Source of the DNA: Methylacidimicrobium sp. AP8
Lineage (GTDB): Bacteria > Verrucomicrobiota > Verrucomicrobiia > Methylacidiphilales > Methylacidiphilaceae
Length of the DNA: 64,000 nt
Direction of reading: 5' to 3'
NCBI RefSeq assembly: GCF_903064525.1
Contig: NZ_LR797830.1
Span: 2,232,001-2,296,000, forward strand
In this document: positions 18,005 to 28,871 of the stretch, in pieces
Position numbering within the stretch: the first letter of the stretch is position 1
How the letters are laid out: the number at the start of each line of letters is the position of its first letter
The notes under the pieces: generated by a model
Told to the model about the DNA's origin: nothing
Seen by the model: only the letters and a program-made list of their open reading frames with translations
Databases searched by the model: none
Position numbers and translations under genes: made by a program

Positions 18005-18891
18005 CCGCCGGTCAGGGAATATTGCCTTCCCTCGCGGCCTCCGGAAGCGAGTCCCCGGACAGCTTCGACATCGGACAGGGAAATGTCACGAATGCCTTGA
18101 CGGCGTAGCCAATGATGCACTATCCGCCGCTGCCGACCGATTGGAGAATTCCGTAGGTCTCCGACGGAGAGGCCGGTTCCTTCGGCCGCTTGACGAACCA
18201 GCTCCGTCATCCATTCCTCTTCTGCGATGCGAACCCGACAGAAGCGAAGCAGAGATTGCCGGACGTGAGGCGAGAAGCGCTCTTCAAGAAAAGGGAGCAG
18301 CTCGTGACGAATCCGGTTTCGAAGATAGCGCCTGTCATCATTCGAGCGATCCTCCCGCCAGCGAAGTCCGCGAGCTTGGGCGTGCTCCCGGAGCCGGCTG
18401 CGATCGAGCCAGAGAAAAGGACGGTGGAGACGAAAGCCGTCGCGCACTTCCGCCTCCCGCATCCCGCGCGCCAGCGAACCGGCGCCGCGCAGAAGCTGCA
18501 GGAGCAACGTTTCCACTTGATCATCCGCGTGGTGCGCCAAGGCCAGATCGTGAACCCCCGAGATCTGGGCCGCCCGGGCGAAGAACTCGTACCGCCGCTT
18601 CCGCGCCGACGTCTCTGTCGCGGCGTCCGCAGGCGCACTCCTCTCCTCCAAGTACTCGAGCCCGTACGATGCGGCCAGCTCCCGGACGAAGACCGCATCC
18701 TCCACACTCTCGGGACGCCAACCGTGATCGAAATGCACGACCGTAGGACGTTTGCCGGTGAGAACCAGCGCATCGAGGAGCACACACGAATCGAGCCCAC
18801 CGGAAACGGCGGCCAGAAGCCGAATCGGGAGTTCGGCGACGGCCGAGCATGTCGCATGGAGAGCCGGGAGAGGGAGGGATGCCGAGTTCAC
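17929..18891 (-). CDS. tilS: tRNA(Ile)-lysidine synthetase TilS
   Basis: A 320-residue PP-loop ATPase that converts C34 to lysidine in the AUA-reading tRNA-Ile. The P-loop is AAVSGGLDSCVLLDAL, followed by VVHFDHGWRPES, ALAHHADDQVETLLLQLLRG and the LRWREDRSNDDRRYLRNRIRH block typical of TilS. The C-terminal region is shorter than in E. coli. GTG 18891 places the usual 30 or so residues before the P-loop; TTG 18966 just after the DUF971 gene is the alternative. Confidence 0.92.
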   Translation of the reverse strand: MNSASLPLPALHATCSAVAELPIRLLAAVSGGLDSCVLLDALVLTGKRPTVVHFDHGWRPESVEDAVFVRELAASYGLEYLEERSAPADAATETSARKRRYEFFARAAQISGVHDLALAHHADDQVETLLLQLLRGAGSLARGMREAEVRDGFRLHRPFLWLDRSRLREHAQARGLRWREDRSNDDRRYLRNRIRHELLPFLEERFSPHVRQSLLRFCRVRIAEEEWMTELVRQAAEGTGLSVGDLRNSPIGRQRRIVHHWLRRQGIRDISLSDVEAVRGLASGGREGRQYSLTGGWQAVRRDGEIRLQHQTLPCASTNT

Positions 18892-18974
18892 CCTAACGGC
18901 GAAAGGATAGGCAGTGTCGCGAAGGGTCGCAAGAGCCGAAGTCGACCTCGGATTCCCTCTCCGCAAAGAGGAGA

Positions 18975-19304
18975 TCAGGAGCCGGGAGGCGGCGCCGAAC
19001 CTTCGCCGAGCGAAAGAAGATAAGAGTAGGGATAGATGCCCGTTGCGTGGCCGTCGGCCCAGACGATCTGGAGAGCATATCCTCCGACCGGCTGGAGCGA
19101 GCGGACGATGAAGCTCGCGGGCGAGTAGGTCTTCGGCTTAGGAGCATACGCCGTCGTCGCCGTGCTTTCCCCTTGGCAGAGAGCGCAGGGACAGTGGCGG
19201 CGGAGATCCTCCAGCGGGAGGTAGCTCTCCCTTCCGTCTCGCCACCGGATCGCTAACTGAGATCCGATGACTTGCGCATCGGCCAGATCTAGGGAAGCGG
19301 GCAC
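18975..19304 (-). CDS. DUF971 protein (gamma-butyrobetaine-hydroxylase N-terminal-like)
   Basis: A 109-residue protein matching the DUF971 pattern: AIRWRDGRESYLPLEDLRRHCPCALC, then LQPVGGYALQIVWADGHATGIYPYSYL. The Cys pair (HCPCALC) is the usual metal-binding feature of this fold, which is often linked to iron-sulfur or eukaryote-like hydroxylase domains; the bacterial role is undefined. It begins with GTG 19304, 16 bp after atpC on the same strand. Confidence 0.85.
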   Translation of the reverse strand: MPASLDLADAQVIGSQLAIRWRDGRESYLPLEDLRRHCPCALCQGESTATTAYAPKPKTYSPASFIVRSLQPVGGYALQIVWADGHATGIYPYSYLLSLGEGSAPPPGS

Positions 19305-19320
19305 GGGACGGAAACCAAGC

Positions 19321-21155
<1,835 letters not shown>

Positions 21156-21170
21156 CTATCCGCATGCGGC

Positions 21171-22037
21171 TCATTCGAGCGCGCTCTGTGCGGTGGCGAT
21201 TTCCAGTATTTCCCGGGTAATACCCTCTTGACGCGCCTTGTTGTACTCGAGCGTCAAATCGCCGACGAGTTCCTGGGCGTTTTCGGTGGCGTTCTTCATC
21301 GCGATCATGCGGGCGCTGTGCTCTGACGCCAGGCTATCCAGCAGAGCCTGATAGATGTTCCAATCGACGAAGAACGGCAGGAGCCGATCCAGCAGCTCCT
21401 CGGGAGAAGGCTCGAAGTTGTCCGGAACCGCGGGTGCTGCCGGCTGCTCTCCCGGCGCTAGGTGCTCGGGCGCAACCGGCACCAGAGGACGGATTACGGT
21501 CGTCTGCACCAGAGCGTTGACGAAGTGGGTATGAGCGACGTCGATCGCATCGATCTCGCCCTCCGAGAACTTCTGCAGGAGAAACCGGCTGATCCGTTTG
21601 CCGTCCCGGAAGGTCAGGTTGTCCCGCAGCTCGAAGTCGGCCAGCAGCGTCTCCTTGCCGGCGCCGGGAAGCCCGGCGAGGAAGCCCCTGGCCTTTCGGC
21701 CGACGCTCACATAGACGCGGTCGGCCGAGTGTCGGCGGAAGATCTCGCGGAAGAGGTTCGTGTTGAGGGCCCCGCAGAGACCTTTATCCGTCGAGATCAC
21801 GAGCATCGCCCGGCGGCGCACCGGCCGCGGATTGAGCAACGGGTGCCGTAGTTGCCCGGCCTGGGGGACGAGACTTTGCGCGATCTCCTCCAGGAGCTTT
21901 TGATACGGTCTCCCCTCGAGCGCCCGGAGCTGCGCACGGCGCATCTTGGACGCAGCAACCATTTGCATCGCCTTGGTGATCTGCGCTGTGTTCTTGACCG
22001 ACCGGATTCTCCGGCGGATTTCGCGGGTGCTGGCCAT
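21171..22037 (-). CDS. atpG: ATP synthase F1 gamma subunit
   Basis: A 288-residue central shaft of F1. It has the conserved N-terminal helix (ASTREIRRRIRSVKNTAQIT), STDKGLCGALN in the middle and the C-terminal helix ATENAQELVGDLTLEYNKAR. Length and both coiled-coil ends are typical. It starts 18 bp after atpA. Confidence 0.96.
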   Translation of the reverse strand: MASTREIRRRIRSVKNTAQITKAMQMVAASKMRRAQLRALEGRPYQKLLEEIAQSLVPQAGQLRHPLLNPRPVRRRAMLVISTDKGLCGALNTNLFREIFRRHSADRVYVSVGRKARGFLAGLPGAGKETLLADFELRDNLTFRDGKRISRFLLQKFSEGEIDAIDVAHTHFVNALVQTTVIRPLVPVAPEHLAPGEQPAAPAVPDNFEPSPEELLDRLLPFFVDWNIYQALLDSLASEHSARMIAMKNATENAQELVGDLTLEYNKARQEGITREILEIATAQSALE

Positions 22038-22055
22038 GACGGAGGAGCGAGTAGC

Positions 22056-23615
<1,560 letters not shown>

Positions 23616-23653
23616 CGTAGTGAAGCAAGAGGGGTTGAAAAAAGAAGCGATTC

Positions 23654-24046
23654 TTAGCCTATCGTGGCCTCCAACGTTTGCAACTTCTGGGAGATCGATC
23701 CGTCCCAGACTGTGCTCCCTTTCCGGATGCGAATGCCTCCGATCAGGGCCGGCTGCACCGAATAGCGCTTGTCGAGCGCCGACCCGTACCGCGCTTCTAG
23801 AGCCGCGAACAAGGAGGCCCCTTGGTCGGGCAGAGGGACCGCGCTCTCAATCGAAAAGGTTTTTTCCGAGACTTGATGGGCGACGAGCTGGCGCAGCCGA
23901 TGGGCGATCGACAAATAGCCGCGGGGCTTTTGGTCGAAGAGCGCCGCCACGATCCGGCGCACCCTGCCAGGATCGAGGGCTTCTCCATCGAAACAGAGCC
24001 GGAAGAGAGCCTTAGCCTGGCGCCGCGCTTGACGAGTGATCTTCAC
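23654..24046 (-). CDS. atpH: ATP synthase F1 delta subunit, shortened
   Basis: The position between atpF and atpA and the C-terminal sequence ([33 protein letters not shown]) identify the delta/OSCP subunit that joins the peripheral stalk to F1. At 130 residues it is about 50 shorter than usual. The start resembles the normal first helix ([11 protein letters not shown]), so the missing part lies inside the helical N-terminal domain rather than at the end. GTG 24046, 10 bp after the atpF stop, was chosen; the open frame upstream lies inside atpF and adds no conserved sequence. Confidence 0.88.
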   Translation of the reverse strand: MKITRQARRQAKALFRLCFDGEALDPGRVRRIVAALFDQKPRGYLSIAHRLRQLVAHQVSEKTFSIESAVPLPDQGASLFAALEARYGSALDKRYSVQPALIGGIRIRKGSTVWDGSISQKLQTLEATIG

Positions 24047-24056
24047 GTCGAATGGA

Positions 24057-24602
24057 TCAGTTCCGTTGGGACTCGGAAGCGGCGTCGAAATCGGCCGGCG
24101 CCAGGGCGGGAAGCTGTGCCAAGGTCTCCGCACGCAGCCGCTCCTGATCTTCCGCGGTTAGTATCTTTCCGGAGACCTTGGCGGTCAGAGCGATCACGAG
24201 CTTCCCTACCTCCCGCCGAAAAACAGCGCGGCTCTGTTGTTGCTCCTGCTCCGCACGCGCGCGTGCCTTCGCCAGCACGCGTTCCGCCTCCTTCGCCGCT
24301 TCCTTGAGAAGTTTTTCCCTTTGGAGCTTGGCCGCTTGCTCGGCTTCGGCGACGATCTGGGCAGCCCGCTCGTTCGCCTGGTGGAGGATTTGGCGCCGCG
24401 CTTCTTCCGCCGCTGCGAGCTCCTTCTGAATGCGCTCGGCGTTCTGCAGGCTCTCGGCAATGCGCGCTCGGCGCTCCTCGAGAATCCGCAGAACCGGCCG
24501 ATAGGCGAACCGGTTCAAGACCCAGAGCACGATGGCAAAGTTGATCGTCTGGGCGATAAACCGGGGCCAGTCGATTCCGAGTTGAACGAGTGCGTCGCCC
24601 AT
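24057..24602 (-). CDS. atpF: ATP synthase Fo b subunit
   Basis: A 181-residue peripheral-stalk subunit: one N-terminal membrane helix (FIAQTINFAIVLWVLNRFAYRP) followed by a long charged coiled coil rich in Ala, Glu, Lys and Arg and ending near GKILTAEDQERL. Only one b gene is present; no b' paralogue was found. It starts 6 bp after atpE. Confidence 0.95.
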   Translation of the reverse strand: MGDALVQLGIDWPRFIAQTINFAIVLWVLNRFAYRPVLRILEERRARIAESLQNAERIQKELAAAEEARRQILHQANERAAQIVAEAEQAAKLQREKLLKEAAKEAERVLAKARARAEQEQQQSRAVFRREVGKLVIALTAKVSGKILTAEDQERLRAETLAQLPALAPADFDAASESQRN

Positions 24603-24608
24603 GAAGCA

Positions 24609-24818
24609 TTACCTTCCCACAACGAAAAAGACCAGGATGGCGAGACCTTCGGAAAGCGCCATGCCCAGCAGTGCCGTCGTAAAGACGAGCCCGAAAGAGC
24701 CAGGATTTCGGCCGATGGCCCCGGCGGCTCCCAACGCAGCGAGGCCGACGCCGATGGCGCCGCCCGTAGCCGCAAGACCCACAGCGATATTTCCGCTCAT
24801 TTCCCCAAGGAACATCAT
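24609..24818 (-). CDS. atpE: ATP synthase Fo c subunit (proteolipid)
   Basis: A 69-residue hairpin of two membrane helices. Helix 1 is Gly/Ala-rich (GGAIGVGLAALGAAGAIGRNP, with the polar loop RNP); helix 2 holds the ion-binding Glu in GMALSEGLAILVFF. The Gln and Ser ligands of known sodium-binding rings are not evident, so proton coupling is more likely. ATG 24818 is preceded by AGGAGAG; ATG 24815 is adjacent. Confidence 0.94.
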   Translation of the reverse strand: MMFLGEMSGNIAVGLAATGGAIGVGLAALGAAGAIGRNPGSFGLVFTTALLGMALSEGLAILVFFVVGR

Positions 24819-24899
24819 ACTTCTGACTCTCCTAGATAATTTTGGTGGCTGGTTTTCACTGGTTTTGGTTTCGAGCCGACACCGCGGCTGGAAAGCATC

Positions 24900-25739
24900 T
24901 CACTTGGGCGACCCCTCGTGCGAGCAAAGAGTACCCGTAAAGACGATCGCAAGCAGGGTGAAAATGAGGGCCTGGATCAGGGCGACCGCGAATTCGAAGA
25001 AGTAGAAGGGAACAGCCGCGAGCCCGCCGAGTATGCCGGTCATGAGCATGAGCACCGATTCGCCTCCGTATACGTTCCCATAAAGCCGCATGGCCAAAGC
25101 GATCGCCCGGATGACGATGGAAAGAGCTTCCATCAGCCCCACGGCAAAGAAGAGCACGGCGAGCGGAATGAGTATCCATCCCTTCATTCCGCCCTTCACT
25201 CCGAAAATATGCACCAGAAGTCCCCAAGGCCCGTGGTGGTATTTCAAAGCCCAGTAGAGGCTGGCGAAGAAGTAGATCACGGCCATCGCGCTCGTCATGT
25301 TCGCGTCGGAGGTCGGCGGCCGCAAGAGCGAGACATGAGGATGCTCGACGGAGTACGGCAGGGGAGAGCCCGGCTTTACTGTACCGAAGCCGATCGTGCC
25401 CACGCCAGGAAGCAATCCGGTCAGATTGGAGACGGCGATGAAGATGAAGTAGGTGGCGACGAGGGGAAAGCACCAATCGGCGACCTTAGGCTCGAGCAGG
25501 CCGCGCGTGAGGTTTTCCAAGCCTTCGACGGCGGCCTCGATCGCGTTCTGCAGCCCCGAGGGCACCATCTCCAACCGCGCGGTTCCCAGACGAATGACCA
25601 AGAAAAGAAGCAGAAGAATCACCCAGCTGTGGACCATCGAGGCCGTGATCGGGAGCGGTCCGACGTGGAAAAGTGTCGGGGCTGCCGGATGAACGAGTGG
25701 GGCATGGTTGGCGGACTCGGCCGTCGCTAGGAAAAACAT
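24900..25739 (-). CDS. atpB: ATP synthase Fo a subunit
   Basis: A 279-residue membrane protein of about six helices with AIALAMRLYGNVYGGE, which contains the essential stator Arg facing the c-ring, and FEFAVALIQALIFTLLAIVF near the C-terminus. ATG 25739 is preceded by AGGAGGAAG at ideal spacing, which overrides the longer open frame running into the globin gene. It is the first gene of the atp operon; no atpI or atpZ gene lies upstream, where a globin gene is found instead. Confidence 0.96.
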   Translation of the reverse strand: MFFLATAESANHAPLVHPAAPTLFHVGPLPITASMVHSWVILLLLFLVIRLGTARLEMVPSGLQNAIEAAVEGLENLTRGLLEPKVADWCFPLVATYFIFIAVSNLTGLLPGVGTIGFGTVKPGSPLPYSVEHPHVSLLRPPTSDANMTSAMAVIYFFASLYWALKYHHGPWGLLVHIFGVKGGMKGWILIPLAVLFFAVGLMEALSIVIRAIALAMRLYGNVYGGESVLMLMTGILGGLAAVPFYFFEFAVALIQALIFTLLAIVFTGTLCSHEGSPK

Positions 25740-25834
25740 TGAGCTTCCTCCTGTAGTGGAGGCAGGCGGTCGATGCAAAGAAAAAAAAACGAGACAAAAT
25801 CGACCAGCGGACGACAAGAGCCGGCTCGACCTTC
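25740..25834 (-). promoter_or_regulatory. atpB leader with nine-base T tract
   Basis: Between the globin stop and atpB there are 95 bp. Read on the minus strand they contain a palindrome GAGCCGGCTC just after the globin stop, then a run of nine T (25781-25789 as A on the plus strand), then the strong ribosome binding site. No stable stem directly precedes the T-run, so a true intrinsic terminator is not shown. The tract could still attenuate read-through from the globin cassette into atp, or mark a separate atp promoter. Confidence 0.3.
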
Positions 25835-26419
25835 CTACGCCTCGGCGGAAGGATCGAAGGAGGAGAGCTCGACCGCAACCAGCCGGTCGATCAGCTCCGT
25901 GGAGACACCTGTGGAGCGGGAAAGCACGATCAAATAGTGGCGCAGATAGCTTTCCGCCGTCAGGGCCTGCGCGGTGGCGGCCAGGCGGTGGAAGGCCTCC
26001 ATGAGGCGTGCCGCCTCGTGCGGTAGGAGCCTCAGGGTCTCCAGCAGCTCGCCTTGGAGGGCGTTGAGCAACCAGCCCCACATGCCGATCATCATCGGGT
26101 TGGTGACGTTCTGGCGAATGTGGACGAGGCCGACCGCCGCCTGCCACTGCCAGTACCGGGCGTCGAACGGCCCTTGGAGCGTGCGGCTCCACCAGCGGCG
26201 CAGCGCCTTCTCCCTTTCCGAACGTTCTCCCGTGCTCAGGATCCGCGCCGTTTCGGGATGCCCGAACAGAACGTCGTAGAAACCCCGGATCAGCCGCTCT
26301 TCGAGCTCCGCGAGGCTCGGTGCAAAGCGGATGAGCAGCGCCTCGTCCTCGGCCGTGAAGCGCGCGGCGGGAGGCATCTGCGCAAGTATCCTTTCGGTGA
26401 CTTCAGCAATGGTGGACAT
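25835..26419 (-). CDS. Single-domain globin (protoglobin / globin-coupled-sensor type), intact copy
   Basis: A 194-residue, all-helical cytosolic protein. FYDVLFGHPETARIL, REKALRRWWSRTL and YWQWQAAVGLVHIRQNVTNP match the protoglobin/globin-coupled-sensor fold, with His100 in VGLVHIR as the expected proximal heme ligand. It has no transmitter domain; the partner is probably the Roadblock protein encoded 72 bp upstream. The closest precedent I know is HGbRL of Methylacidiphilum infernorum, a globin fused to Roadblock/LC7, which binds heme. It lies 95 bp upstream of atpB on the same strand. A near-identical, damaged copy lies at 27235-27827. Confidence 0.8.
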   Translation of the reverse strand: MSTIAEVTERILAQMPPAARFTAEDEALLIRFAPSLAELEERLIRGFYDVLFGHPETARILSTGERSEREKALRRWWSRTLQGPFDARYWQWQAAVGLVHIRQNVTNPMMIGMWGWLLNALQGELLETLRLLPHEAARLMEAFHRLAATAQALTAESYLRHYLIVLSRSTGVSTELIDRLVAVELSSFDPSAEA

Positions 26420-26491
26420 GGCTTTTCTGGTTTGTCTCTAGGCGGGACTCTATTTGACGGCGGGCGAACCGGTCGGAAGACGAGGCGCGGG

Positions 26492-26863
26492 CTACCGCTG
26501 CTGAAGGATTTGCGCGATCTCGGACGCCCCTTCCCGGGCCTCCAGGTGAATCAGCCCGACGTTGGCTCCGGGCCGAGCGACGACCCCCAAGACGGCCTTG
26601 GGGCCGGCTGAATAGATATACATCTGCCCCAGGAGCCCGGAAACGCTCGTCTCCCGGAACTCGCCGCCTCCGAAGGTCTCGCAGATGCGCCGCCCGAGGC
26701 CCAGGGCGGTCGCCGCCATGGCCGCCAATCGGTTCGCGTCCCCGGAGTTCAGCGAGTGGGCAACGGGCAGCCCGTCGGTCGTGGCCACCAGCGCCGCGCT
26801 TAGCTCCGGCACCGCCGTCCGCATGCGGGTCAAAACGACGTTCAATTCATCGGCAACAGCCAT
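26492..26863 (-). CDS. Roadblock/LC7-domain protein, copy 1
   Basis: A 123-residue single Roadblock/LC7 domain. The pattern ADELNVVLTRM, ELSAALVATTDGLPVAHSL and a final GLIHLEAREGASEIAQIL is typical of bacterial MglB/CvnB-like proteins, which dimerise and regulate small GTPases. The ATG at 26863 follows AAGGGAGGAGGAG, the same leader as copy 2. It pairs with the downstream intact globin gene (72-bp gap) and presumably with the GTPase at 28362-28871. Confidence 0.85.
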   Translation of the reverse strand: MAVADELNVVLTRMRTAVPELSAALVATTDGLPVAHSLNSGDANRLAAMAATALGLGRRICETFGGGEFRETSVSGLLGQMYIYSAGPKAVLGVVARPGANVGLIHLEAREGASEIAQILQQR

Positions 26864-27234
26864 CTCCTCCTCCCTTTTTCCATTGGTGTTCTTCGATCCA
26901 CGGACCCGATCCAACGAACCTGGGTCACAAAAGCGCCAAGCTAAACGTTCGTTGAGCCTTTAAGCAAGCCAATATGCAACCAACGTCCGGCAAGCGCATT
27001 CCCCGACACGTCTCGGCTCCGGATTGGTGCGAGGGACCTCCGGGCCGAAAAAGGGCCGGCCGACCGGATGACAAAGAGCGGGCAAGCCTCGCCAAGCCCC
27101 AGGGAGAAGTCGCTAGGTTGCCCGTATCCGACCGCGGCGCAAGTGCAAGAGACGGTGGTCCGGAACTCCGCAGTCGCCGGGCCTGCGCGTCCCGGGGTGC
27201 GAAGCCGCGGAGCAGCCGAAGACCCTCGATCCGG
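26864..27234. other. Intergenic region between the two globin-Roadblock units
   Basis: These 371 bp separate the end of globin copy 2 from Roadblock copy 1. No conserved open frame, RNA or hairpin-plus-T terminator was recognised. Open frames on both strands here look like non-coding by-products of high GC. On the minus strand TTGCTT and TTAGCT spaced 17 bp apart (about 26940-26970) could be a weak promoter for the intact Roadblock-globin pair; this is a guess. Confidence 0.35.
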
Positions 27235-27827
27235 CTACGCCTCGGCCGAGGGATCGAAGGAGGAGAGCTCGACCGCAACCAGCCGGTCGATCAGCTCCGA
27301 AGAGACTCCCGTGGAATGAGAAACCGCAATCAGGTAGTGGCGCAGATAGCTTTCCTTTCCGCCGTCAGGGCCTGCGCGGTGGCGGCCAGGCGGTGGAAGG
27401 CCTCCATGAGGCGTGCCGCCTCGTGCGGTAGGAGCCTCAGGGTCTCCAGCAGCTCGCCTTGGAGGGCGTTGAGCAGCCACCCCCACATGCCGATCATCAT
27501 CGGGTTGGTCACATTCCTCCGAAGATCGACGAGGCCGACCGCCGCCTGCCACTGCCAGTACCGGGCGTCGAACGGCCCTTGGAGCGTGCGGCTCCACCAG
27601 CGGCGCAGCGCCTTCTCCCTTTCCGAGCGTTCCCCCGTGCTCAGGATCCGCGCCGTTTCGGGATGCCCGAACAGAACGTCGTAGAAACCCCGGATCAGCC
27701 GCTCTTCGAGCTCCGCCAGGCTCGGTGCAAAGCGGGTGAGCAGAGCCTCATCCTCCGCCGTGAAGCGGACGGCCTGCGGAAGCTGCGACAAGACCTCCTC
27801 GGTGATTTCCGCAACGCTCCACGACAT
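27235..27827 (-). pseudogene. Globin paralogue, frameshifted and lacking the proximal histidine
   Basis: This is a second copy of the 25835-26419 globin. The first 157 or so residues are near-identical, but TTTCC is duplicated (plus strand 27351-27360), shifting the frame so that translation ends at 27330 after 165 residues. The lost C-terminus, SYLRHYLIAVSHSTGVSSE onward, remains readable in another frame to 27235. In addition Asp101 (GTC GAT CTT, codon at 27525-27527) replaces the proximal His. It is therefore either a decaying copy or a truncated protein that no longer binds heme in the usual way. A sequencing error in the repeat cannot be excluded but would not restore the His. Confidence 0.75.
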
Positions 27828-27850
27828 TTTTCCCCGTTGTTTCCCGCCGG

Positions 27851-28222
27851 CTATCGCTGCTGCAGAATCCGGGCGACCTCGGAAGCCGCATCGCGTGCTT
27901 CCAGATGAATGAGCCCCACGTTGGCGCCGACCCGGGCGACGACTCCCAACACCGCCTTGGGACCGGCCGAATAGATATACATCTGTCCTTGATCCCCGGA
28001 AACGCTCGTCTCCCGGAACTCGCCGCCTCCGAAGGTCTCGCAGATGCGCCGCCCGAGGCCCAGGGCGGTCGCCGCCATGGCCGCCAGTCGGTTCGCGTCC
28101 CCGGAGTTCAGCGAGTGGGCAACGGGCAACCCGTCGGTGGTAGCCACCAGCGCCGCGCTCAACTCCGGCACCGCGGCGCGCATCCGGCCCAAAACAGCAT
28201 TCAATTCATCGGCAAGAGCCAT
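27851..28222 (-). CDS. Roadblock/LC7-domain protein, copy 2
   Basis: A 123-residue Roadblock/LC7 protein, nearly identical to copy 1 through the middle of the domain and differing mainly at DQ for LL after TSVSG and in the last helix (EARDAASEVARIL). It shares the AAGGGAGGAGGAG leader with copy 1. It lies 23 bp upstream of the damaged globin and 139 bp downstream of the GTPase gene. Of the two Roadblock proteins it is the one closest to the GTPase and may be its main partner. Confidence 0.85.
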   Translation of the reverse strand: MALADELNAVLGRMRAAVPELSAALVATTDGLPVAHSLNSGDANRLAAMAATALGLGRRICETFGGGEFRETSVSGDQGQMYIYSAGPKAVLGVVARVGANVGLIHLEARDAASEVARILQQR

Positions 28223-28361
28223 CTCCTCCTCCCTTTTTCAACTTCTCTCCTCCCAGAAGGATCGATCGGGCATTGCCCGAATGGTTCCAGAAGCTTGCAT
28301 TGGACGGAAGCGCGTTGTTTTTGGCAAGCCAAATCTGGGCGCACGGGCATCCTCCTCCGGA

Positions 28362-28871
28362 TCACCCGCCATCGATCAATTCGAAAAGGCGCACCAGCAG
28401 CTCGGTAGCGCTCTCGAGATTGGTAGCATCAATCGGCACGACCGCCGCCGGATCCAGATCCAAGTAGGAGGCCACCTCCTTGCACTTCCAGCAGTTCGGA
28501 TGATCCTGATGCGTAATTCCCAGGACCAGAGGGACCGGATTCCGCGAGATCAAAAAGTCATAGATGCGACGAGCTTGCGGAAACTGCGCGGCATCCTTTC
28601 CGGAAACGAGTAGGAGCAATCCCAAGCAGCCCTCAAGGAGGATTTCCCACGCAAAGTCGAACCGGTCCTGACCGGGAGCGCCGAACAGGTGGATGGCATA
28701 TCGGTCCAAGTGGAGCTGGCCGAAATCCATGGCCACGGTGGTCGCGCGATTCGCTGTCGAGCAGGGGACGTCGGTGTTCACGACCGGAGACTGGCTGAGA
28801 GTCCGGATGAGGGTGGTCTTGCCGGCACCCGACGGTCCGGCTACGAGGATCTTGATTGCGGTTTCATTCAT
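28362..28871 (-). CDS. Small Ras-like GTPase, CvnD/MglA-like
   Basis: A 169-residue single-domain P-loop GTPase. G1 is AGPSGAGKTTL (11-21), TTVAMDFGQ covers the switch I side, G3 appears as LFGAPGQDRF (63-71) instead of DTAGQ, and G4 is degenerate THQD (120-123). The TVAMDFG and FGxPGQ motifs are typical of the GTPase of actinobacterial conservons (CvnD) and related Roadblock-linked GTPases. It overlaps the DUF4388 gene by 8 bp, and Roadblock genes follow, so a GTPase cycle controlled by Roadblock proteins is the likely function. Confidence 0.87.
   Translation of the reverse strand: MNETAIKILVAGPSGAGKTTLIRTLSQSPVVNTDVPCSTANRATTVAMDFGQLHLDRYAIHLFGAPGQDRFDFAWEILLEGCLGLLLLVSGKDAAQFPQARRIYDFLISRNPVPLVLGITHQDHPNCWKCKEVASYLDLDPAAVVPIDATNLESATELLVRLFELIDGG

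Larger units (their letters stand above)
25835..28239 (-). repeat. Tandem duplication of a Roadblock-globin unit
   Basis: Two direct copies, about 25835-26880 and 27235-28239, each hold Roadblock then globin. The right ends coincide at the shared CTCCTCCTCCCTTTTTC leader and the left ends at CTACGCCTCGG. Long central blocks of both genes are identical or nearly so, while the gene ends and the Roadblock-globin spacer (72 against 23 bp) differ. This mosaic suggests an older duplication homogenised by gene conversion, or selection on selected parts. Confidence 0.85.

Noticed and set aside
27340-27365. Programmed frameshifting to restore the second globin
   Set aside because: No X XXY YYZ slippery heptamer or following stem was found; the shift is fully explained by an extra TTTCC unit.
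26974-27684. 236-codon plus-strand frame across the spacer and globin copy 2
   Set aside because: It shares sequence with a frame opposite globin copy 1 only because of the duplication; the Roadblock-globin genes on the minus strand explain the conservation.
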